From the NCBI GenBank assembly GCA_017470245.1, contig JAFUEV010000008.1, positions 1-58,694 on the forward strand: a stretch of DNA of 58,694 bases. Reading direction: 5' to 3'. A program made the position numbers and the translations under genes. Of this stretch, positions 53,807-58,694 are shown piece after piece; within the stretch, counting starts at the first letter, position 1, and each line of letters opens with the position of its first letter. The notes under the pieces are model-generated. The model was not told the DNA's origin. It was given only the letters and a program-made list of their open reading frames with translations, and searched no databases. This DNA comes from a bacterium (GTDB lineage: Bacteria; Cyanobacteriota; Vampirovibrionia; Gastranaerophilales; Gastranaerophilaceae).

Positions 53807-56800
53807 ATGAAAAAAATATTTGCATTTGATATGGGAAAAGCAAGTATAGGATATTGTGTCCGAGAGAACAATGATATAAAAGATTTGGGCTCTTTAATTA
53901 TAGAAAAAGACCACTCATCTGTAGCAGACAATAGAACAAGAAGAAGAGCATACAGAACACTTGAAGCACATAAAGCAAGAGAAGATTGGTTTAATAATTT
54001 ATGGGAAAAAGCCGAACTTAAATTTGCTAATGACGAACAATTGAAAAGAGAGTTTGCAGCAGAAGGTGACGAAACCATATATAATTCCACATTATTACGT
54101 ATCGCATTAATACAAGGCAGAAAGCTTGAAGAATGGCAGATATATAAAGCCTTACATAATGCAATTCAAAGACGTGGTTATGATAGTAAAATAGCGTGGG
54201 CTAATTCTGCTGATGGGAAAGAAAATGAAGAAGCAATAAAAATATACACACAAAAAAATGGAATTGAATTAATAAAATCAGAAGAATATAAATATCCATG
54301 TTATTATGATGCTTTATTACTTGGGTTATGGAATGAAAATAAGCCTAACGAACTAAAAAGAAGTATAGGTTTAATGCCTGAAAAAGTGAGAAGAAATGGC
54401 AGAGTTGCCCCCAGAAAACTTGTAATTAAAGAATTAACCAAATTATGGGAAGAAGCAAAGAAACAATTGGCAACACTAGAAAAAATTTCTGTTGAAGAAT
54501 TTTTGTACGGAGATTATAGAGAGGCTTATGCCTCATTTAAAAACCCGGATTGGATGCAATATAGAGGAACAAAAAAAGATTGGCAGGGGGTTTTAGGTCA
54601 AAAAATCCCTAGATTTGATAATAGAATTATAGCTAAATGCAAATTACTTCCCAAAAGGAATGTTTGTAAAGCAGATACAATTGAAAGCATTACATTAACA
54701 CTCCTAATGCAGTTAAAAAACTTTCGTTATACAAATGCATTTACATTTGAAAATGATTTAAAACTTGCACCATTCGAAATAAAACAAATTTATGATAACA
54801 AGAAAATCGAATGGGACGAAAGTTTAGAAAGATATAAAAATAAGGAATTAAAAAATCCAAGTTTTACTATTACAAAAAATGATATAGAAAAAGTAATTGG
54901 CAAAAAAGTAATAAAAGAAAAAGTAGAGAAATTTACCGCAAATATATCAGGTCGTTCATCATTTTGCAGACGTGCTTGTCAAATTATGATTGACATTCTT
55001 ATTAACGGATATTTAAATCCGATTGAAGAGCTTGATTACAATAAATACATTGATAAAGAAGGTACTCCAAATCCGATAACAAAAGAAGAAATACACGAAA
55101 TGTTATCTAAAATAGGGAAATGGAACGAACTTCATATACCTGACAACAGATATGAACTTGCAGAAATTTCACAAACTGCAGATAAGGAAAGTGATTTACT
55201 AATTGGTAACATTACAAATCCTATTGTTAGGAACAGACTTCAAATATTCAAAAATCTTTTAAATGAATTAATTGCAAGAAACGGGAAACCGGATGAAGTA
55301 ATATTTGAATTTGTAAGAGATGGTGCTGATAATTCGTTATTTGGGAGTATAAAAGCTAATAATACTTCAAAATATATGAAAGAGCAGGAAAAAGAAAATG
55401 AACAAATTAAAAAAGATTTAGAAGATAAAAATGCATATAGTGAAACAAACTTTTTAAAATACAAATTAGCAAAAGCGCAAGATTTCAAATGTATATATTG
55501 CGGTGAAAAAATTGGTATATCTGATTTTGACTCTTGCGATATTGACCATATTTTCCCACGTAGTAGAGGAGGAAATGACTCTTTATATAATAAAGTAATA
55601 TGCCACAAAAAAGAAAATCAAGATGATAAAAAAGATAAAACACCTTATGAATGGTTAAACAGTGATAAACAGAAATGGGCTGAATATACAACAAGAGTCA
55701 TAAATTTAAAAACAAAATTAGGAAAGAAAAAAGCAGAGCTTCTGACTTTACCAGCTGATAAATGTACAAAGCTTATAGAAAGTTATAACGGTTTGGCAGA
55801 AACAGCACAAGTTGCAAGAGTTGCCAGTGCTATTACCCATTTTATATGTGGTTGGGGAATGCAAACATCAGGGCAAGAGCGTCACGTATTTGTTGAAAAT
55901 GGTTCAACAACCTCAAAAATACGAAAAATTTATAAATTAAATGCAATACTTGGTAACGATGAAAAGAAAAACAGAGATAACCCAAAACATCATGCATTAG
56001 ACGCTATATGTATAAGTTATGCTATGGATTATCATTATGATAAAGAAAAGAAAAAATATAACGTTGAAGGACTAAAACATGATTATGTAGAAGAAAAAAT
56101 AAATGAACTTATGCCATTTCCATATACTCATAAAAAACCGCTAAAAAATAAAATTAGACCAGATGTATTTATATACGGAAAAAGAGCAATTGACAATGAA
56201 ACATGTTTGATAACAAGAAAAGTTGAACTAACATCTATAAAACAAAATAAAAATTCAATTAATAGTATCATGGATACTATAATAAAAGAAGATTTACTTC
56301 AAAAACTGGAACAAAATATTTCTCAAGATAATTGGGTAAATCTTTTAAAACAATACATTCATCCTCAAAAGAAAACCAAAGTAAAAAACGTTCGTTTGAT
56401 ATATTCTATAGGAAAATTAGAAACAGACAACAACGGTCACGACAGGATTGGTGAATATGCTGATTTTGCTGATTTTAAAAACAAAAATATAAAAGGACAA
56501 TATAAAGTATCAAAACAACACAAAGGACAAATTTTATATTATGACTCTAAAGGCAGTATAAAAGTTATGCCTGTATTTGCTAATAAATCAACAAAAGAAG
56601 TTAAAGAACAATTACAAAATATGGGTTGTAAATTATACCAAGGTGGTGAAATGTTTTATTCAGGCTGTCTTGTTGAAATAATAAAAAACTTTAAAGCAAG
56701 TAATACAACTTACCCGAAAGGTATTTATAAATTACATACTATAAAACAAAGTGGTACAGTAATAATAGAAAATAATGTTGGAAAAGAAATATCAACAAGT

Positions 56801-56845
56801 GCCAAAAATCTTACTGAGGCAGAATTTAGGAAAAAGAAAATATAG
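53807..56845 (+). CDS. cas9: CRISPR-associated endonuclease Cas9, compact type II-C
   Basis: A 1012-residue RNA-guided DNA nuclease. RuvC-I is FAFDMGKASIGY with D8; the Arg-rich bridge helix is NRTRRRAYRTLEAHKARE (about 42-59). RuvC-II is DEVIFEFVRD with E501; RuvC-III is KHHALDAICISYA with H729 and D732. HNH is CDIDHIFPRSRGGNDSLYNK with catalytic H581 and N595, preceded by CIYCGEK (C562, C565), a zinc-like CxxC knuckle. All catalytic residues are intact. The size is among the smaller Cas9s (C. jejuni is 984). The C-terminus (about 780-1012) should hold the PAM-interacting domain. Order cas9-cas1-cas2 without csn2 or cas4 defines II-C. It is the first gene of the locus. Confidence 0.95.
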   Translation: MKKIFAFDMGKASIGYCVRENNDIKDLGSLIIEKDHSSVADNRTRRRAYRTLEAHKAREDWFNNLWEKAELKFANDEQLKREFAAEGDETIYNSTLLRIALIQGRKLEEWQIYKALHNAIQRRGYDSKIAWANSADGKENEEAIKIYTQKNGIELIKSEEYKYPCYYDALLLGLWNENKPNELKRSIGLMPEKVRRNGRVAPRKLVIKELTKLWEEAKKQLATLEKISVEEFLYGDYREAYASFKNPDWMQYRGTKKDWQGVLGQKIPRFDNRIIAKCKLLPKRNVCKADTIESITLTLLMQLKNFRYTNAFTFENDLKLAPFEIKQIYDNKKIEWDESLERYKNKELKNPSFTITKNDIEKVIGKKVIKEKVEKFTANISGRSSFCRRACQIMIDILINGYLNPIEELDYNKYIDKEGTPNPITKEEIHEMLSKIGKWNELHIPDNRYELAEISQTADKESDLLIGNITNPIVRNRLQIFKNLLNELIARNGKPDEVIFEFVRDGADNSLFGSIKANNTSKYMKEQEKENEQIKKDLEDKNAYSETNFLKYKLAKAQDFKCIYCGEKIGISDFDSCDIDHIFPRSRGGNDSLYNKVICHKKENQDDKKDKTPYEWLNSDKQKWAEYTTRVINLKTKLGKKKAELLTLPADKCTKLIESYNGLAETAQVARVASAITHFICGWGMQTSGQERHVFVENGSTTSKIRKIYKLNAILGNDEKKNRDNPKHHALDAICISYAMDYHYDKEKKKYNVEGLKHDYVEEKINELMPFPYTHKKPLKNKIRPDVFIYGKRAIDNETCLITRKVELTSIKQNKNSINSIMDTIIKEDLLQKLEQNISQDNWVNLLKQYIHPQKKTKVKNVRLIYSIGKLETDNNGHDRIGEYADFADFKNKNIKGQYKVSKQHKGQILYYDSKGSIKVMPVFANKSTKEVKEQLQNMGCKLYQGGEMFYSGCLVEIIKNFKASNTTYPKGIYKLHTIKQSGTVIIENNVGKEISTSAKNLTEAEFRKKKI

Positions 56846-56896
56846 ATAAAATTAAAAAAATTGCATAAAAATTGACAATTAAAAATAAATAATTAC

Positions 56897-57856
56897 ATGG
56901 AGTATATGAGCTATCATATACTCCATATTACGAAAGCAGGCAGTTATATATCTATAGATAAAGGATTACTGTTCTGCAATATAAAATCTACAAACGAAAC
57001 TTATAAACTTGCCATAGATGATATAAAGGCAGTTATTGTGTGCACTCCTGCAGTATCTTTTTCTAACAATGCAATAGCCTCATTGCTTAAACATAATGTT
57101 GTTATTCAGCATTGTGATAGAATGTTTCAACCTGTTGGTTGGAGTGTACCATTAGCAAGAATAGTTAAAACAAAAGTTTTTAAACATCAAATAGAACAAA
57201 ATGAAGAATTTTCAATTCAATTATGGAAAAAAATAGTTAAACAAAAAGCAATAAATCAAGCAGCAGTACTTGATATAATAGGTTTTGATAATCACAATCT
57301 TTATAACTTGATTAATAAGCCATTGATGAATGAAGCTAATATTGCAAAACAATACTGGCACGATTATTTCTTTATGCTTTCAGAACCAATAAAAAGAGAA
57401 CACCGTAATGCTCAAAAATTTGAAAATGCATGTTTAAATTATGGATATGCAATACTAAAAACAATAATTTATCGTTCGATACTAATACATGGACTATTAC
57501 CAAATCTAGGGATACATCATACAAGCAACTATAAAACAGTTCCGCTGGTTTATGATTTAACAGAACCGTTTAGAGCCTTTATTGATTTATATCTGTATAA
57601 TTTCTCAAAAAACTATCCTTATGAATTTGAAGAAGAAGAAATACAGGAATGGATTAAATTTATACCCAATTGTTTAAAAGATTACAGAATAAAATATAAA
57701 GAACATAGTTACAAAATAATCGATATTATTGATATTTATATAGAAGAAATTGCAAATGCCTTTTCTTCTTTTGATTCAACAAATATATTTTTACCTGATA
57801 TTAAACAACAATATTTATATAAAGATACACAAAAGAATAGAGAATATGAAGAGTAA
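56897..57856 (+). CDS. cas1: CRISPR adaptation integrase Cas1, type II
   Basis: A 319-residue integrase that, as a Cas1-Cas2 complex, inserts new spacers. It reads MSYHILHITKAGSYISIDKG near the start, as in type II Cas1 proteins; ATG at 56897 or at 56906 could begin it (GGAG precedes the second by only three bases). The catalytic metal cluster corresponds to the region ENACLNYGYAILKTIIYRSI (with Glu), the His in LGIHHTSNYKTVP, and Asp in LVYDLTEPFRAFIDLYLY. It starts 51 bases after cas9 and overlaps cas2 by 11 bases, so the three genes are likely co-transcribed. Confidence 0.95.
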   Translation: MEYMSYHILHITKAGSYISIDKGLLFCNIKSTNETYKLAIDDIKAVIVCTPAVSFSNNAIASLLKHNVVIQHCDRMFQPVGWSVPLARIVKTKVFKHQIEQNEEFSIQLWKKIVKQKAINQAAVLDIIGFDNHNLYNLINKPLMNEANIAKQYWHDYFFMLSEPIKREHRNAQKFENACLNYGYAILKTIIYRSILIHGLLPNLGIHHTSNYKTVPLVYDLTEPFRAFIDLYLYNFSKNYPYEFEEEEIQEWIKFIPNCLKDYRIKYKEHSYKIIDIIDIYIEEIANAFSSFDSTNIFLPDIKQQYLYKDTQKNREYEE

Positions 57857-58193
57857 ATACAGAATGGGTTGGCTTTTTGTTTGTTTTGATTTGCCTGTAG
57901 CAGATAAAGAAGATATGAAATTAGCTAATACATTTAGAAAAGATTTATTAAAATTAGGATATTTCATGCTCCAAAACTCAATTTATGTACGTTCTTGCGT
58001 AAGCTACGACAGAACAGAACAATATACAAAACTAATAAAACAACTTGCACCTTGTACAGGACAAATCAACATTTTTTATTTAACAGATAAACAATGGAGC
58101 AATTCCATTTGCATTGAAAAAGCAGAATATAATCCGTCAAAATACAAAAAGAAAATGGGCGAAAACATAGAAAAACAAATGACATTTTGGTGA
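57846..58193 (+). CDS. cas2: CRISPR adaptation protein Cas2, type II
   Basis: A 115-residue Cas2. I start at 57846 because the N-terminus then reads MKSKYRMGWLFVCFDLPVAD, with the KYRxxW lead of type II Cas2; the longer frame runs into cas1 in another frame. Core strand FVCFDLPV, then LGYFMLQNSIYVRSCVSYDR and TGQINIFYLTDKQW fit the family. The ATG lies inside the end of cas1. The last codons (AAATGACATTTTGG then TGA) form one arm of a hairpin that also serves the tracrRNA. Confidence 0.93.
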   Translation: MKSKYRMGWLFVCFDLPVADKEDMKLANTFRKDLLKLGYFMLQNSIYVRSCVSYDRTEQYTKLIKQLAPCTGQINIFYLTDKQWSNSICIEKAEYNPSKYKKKMGENIEKQMTFW

Positions 58194-58228
58194 TTTTATG
58201 TTAAAATCAGCATGTCATTTAGTTTTTG
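58171..58228. terminator. Two-level bidirectional terminator at the end of cas2
   Basis: AAATGACAT (58177-58185) pairs with ATGTCATTT (58212-58220), and inside it TGATTTTA (58191-58198) pairs with TAAAATCA (58202-58209). Plus-strand runs read AGTTTTTG, and minus-strand runs read GTTTTTC. It would end cas2 on one strand and the tracrRNA on the other. Confidence 0.75.
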
Positions 58229-58354
58229 AAAGGTTTAGAGAATGAGTTTCAACGTAGCAAGCAGAGGATGTAACTATTCTCTATTCAATTATGATTGGTC
58301 TCTTAATTTTAAATATATTATGTATTTATTATATATAATTTTGTGTATTTTGTA
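58171..58354 (-). ncRNA. Predicted tracrRNA
   Basis: On the minus strand an anti-repeat AAATTAAGAGACCAATCATA lies at about 58293-58316, matching the repeat's AAATTAAGAGA and AATCA with a CC bulge, so it can pair with the crRNA repeat. The tail then has a stem TAGAGAAT/ATTCTCTA (58236-58243 with 58276-58283) and ends in the terminator. The start is assumed about 7 bases after the -10 of the terminal repeat (58361-58366) or at a second TATAAT-like box nearby. Length about 180 nt. Type II systems need such an RNA for RNase III processing and Cas9 loading. No expression data. Confidence 0.75.
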
Positions 58355-58360
58355 TATCCT

Positions 58361-58369
58361 ATTATAACA
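58361..58369 (-). promoter_or_regulatory. Extended -10 promoter in the terminal repeat, repeated in each copy
   Basis: On the minus strand each repeat ends TGTTATAAT (TG, one base, TATAAT), a perfect extended -10. Positions here are for the repeat next to the tracrRNA; equal copies lie at 58427, 58493, 58557, 58623 and 58689. Transcription would begin about 6-7 bases into each spacer, and from this copy into the tracrRNA. Confidence 0.65.
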
Positions 58370-58694
58370 TATTTTAAATTAAGAGAAAATCAAAACATAT
58401 ATTTTTCTCACTAAAGCTGGCATTTGATTATAACATATTTTAAATTAAGAGAAAATCAAAACGGATATATTAACAGATGTACTCACTTCTAAATTATAAC
58501 ATATTTTAAATTAAGAGAAAATCAAAACTGGTTTTCTCTCCATACTCACCAACATGATTATAACATATTTTAAATTAAGAGAAAATCAAAACTGCTACTT
58601 TATATTCTTTAAGTCTGTTTTCATTATAACATATTTTAAATTAAGAGAAAATCAAAACTCAAAAGGTGGTCAAAAATTTGAAGTATACATTATA
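58361..58694 (-). CRISPR. Type II-C CRISPR array, truncated by the window end
   Basis: Five complete 36-base repeats start at 58361, 58427, 58493, 58557 and 58623, and a sixth starts at 58689. On the plus strand they begin ATTATAACATATTTTAAATT and end AAGAGAAAATCAAAAC; the copies are identical. Spacers are 30, 30, 28, 30 and 30 bases. Orientation: the minus-strand form begins GTTTTGATTTTC and ends in TATAAT, matching the type II-C crRNA repeat pattern (C. jejuni, N. meningitidis), so crRNAs are read leftwards, towards cas2. Spacer sequences show no match that I can see within the window. Confidence 0.97.

Overview
The window is a 58.7-kb piece of a very AT-rich bacterial chromosome that uses the standard genetic code (TGA acts as a stop). 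It has no rRNA. An SLH-domain envelope protein, a bS21 protein with the short cyanobacterial-type N-terminus, FtsZ ending in IPEFLKK, AdhE fermentation, RTX-like repeat proteins and many small orphan proteins fit a fermentative gut bacterium of the Gastranaerophilales/Vampirovibrionia (Melainabacteria) type. That placement is inference from gene content and composition; no search was run.

Layout. 1-9967: a same-strand cluster of surface-glycan glycosyltransferases (GT2), four of whose members carry or consist of long coiled coils; the first gene is cut by the window edge. 10145-12415: a secreted RTX-like repeat protein, followed by a dispersed palindromic element. 12687-20935: an orphan gene, ftsZ, bioD, an inactive-looking M48-like exported protein with an exported partner, a radical SAM protein and a large SNF2 helicase. 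20944-23586: a 52-codon gene, the NifU-like/GGGtGRT pair and a frameshifted small gene. 23726-29594: a divergent GH77 enzyme, a membrane protein and a partner-switching module (STAS, phosphatase-kinase fusion, STAS). 30022-35132: adhE, rpsU, a membrane protein and the SLH protein.

35260-38162 is a plastic zone: tRNA-Lys, tRNA-Leu, a broken tRNA-Leu 5' copy, several copies of the tRNA-Leu 3' end, palindromes, a protein with 84-bp tandem repeats, and an IS110 remnant. 38163-53428 is mostly housekeeping and envelope genes: a U32-like protein, a second RTX-like protein, VanX-type dipeptidase, a MIF-family tautomerase, an HNH protein, LemA, cupin, a multi-pass membrane protein, tilS-hpt, and a dppB-dppC-mgtC-plsC run.

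53807-58694 is a compact type II-C CRISPR-Cas locus: cas9 (1012 aa), cas1, cas2, then a tracrRNA that I infer on the minus strand, then an array of 36-nt repeats with mostly 30-nt spacers running off the window end. In the crRNA orientation each repeat ends in a consensus extended -10 promoter (TGTTATAAT), so each spacer probably has its own promoter, and the terminal repeat may drive the tracrRNA. A two-level hairpin at the end of cas2 appears to terminate both cas2 and the tracrRNA.
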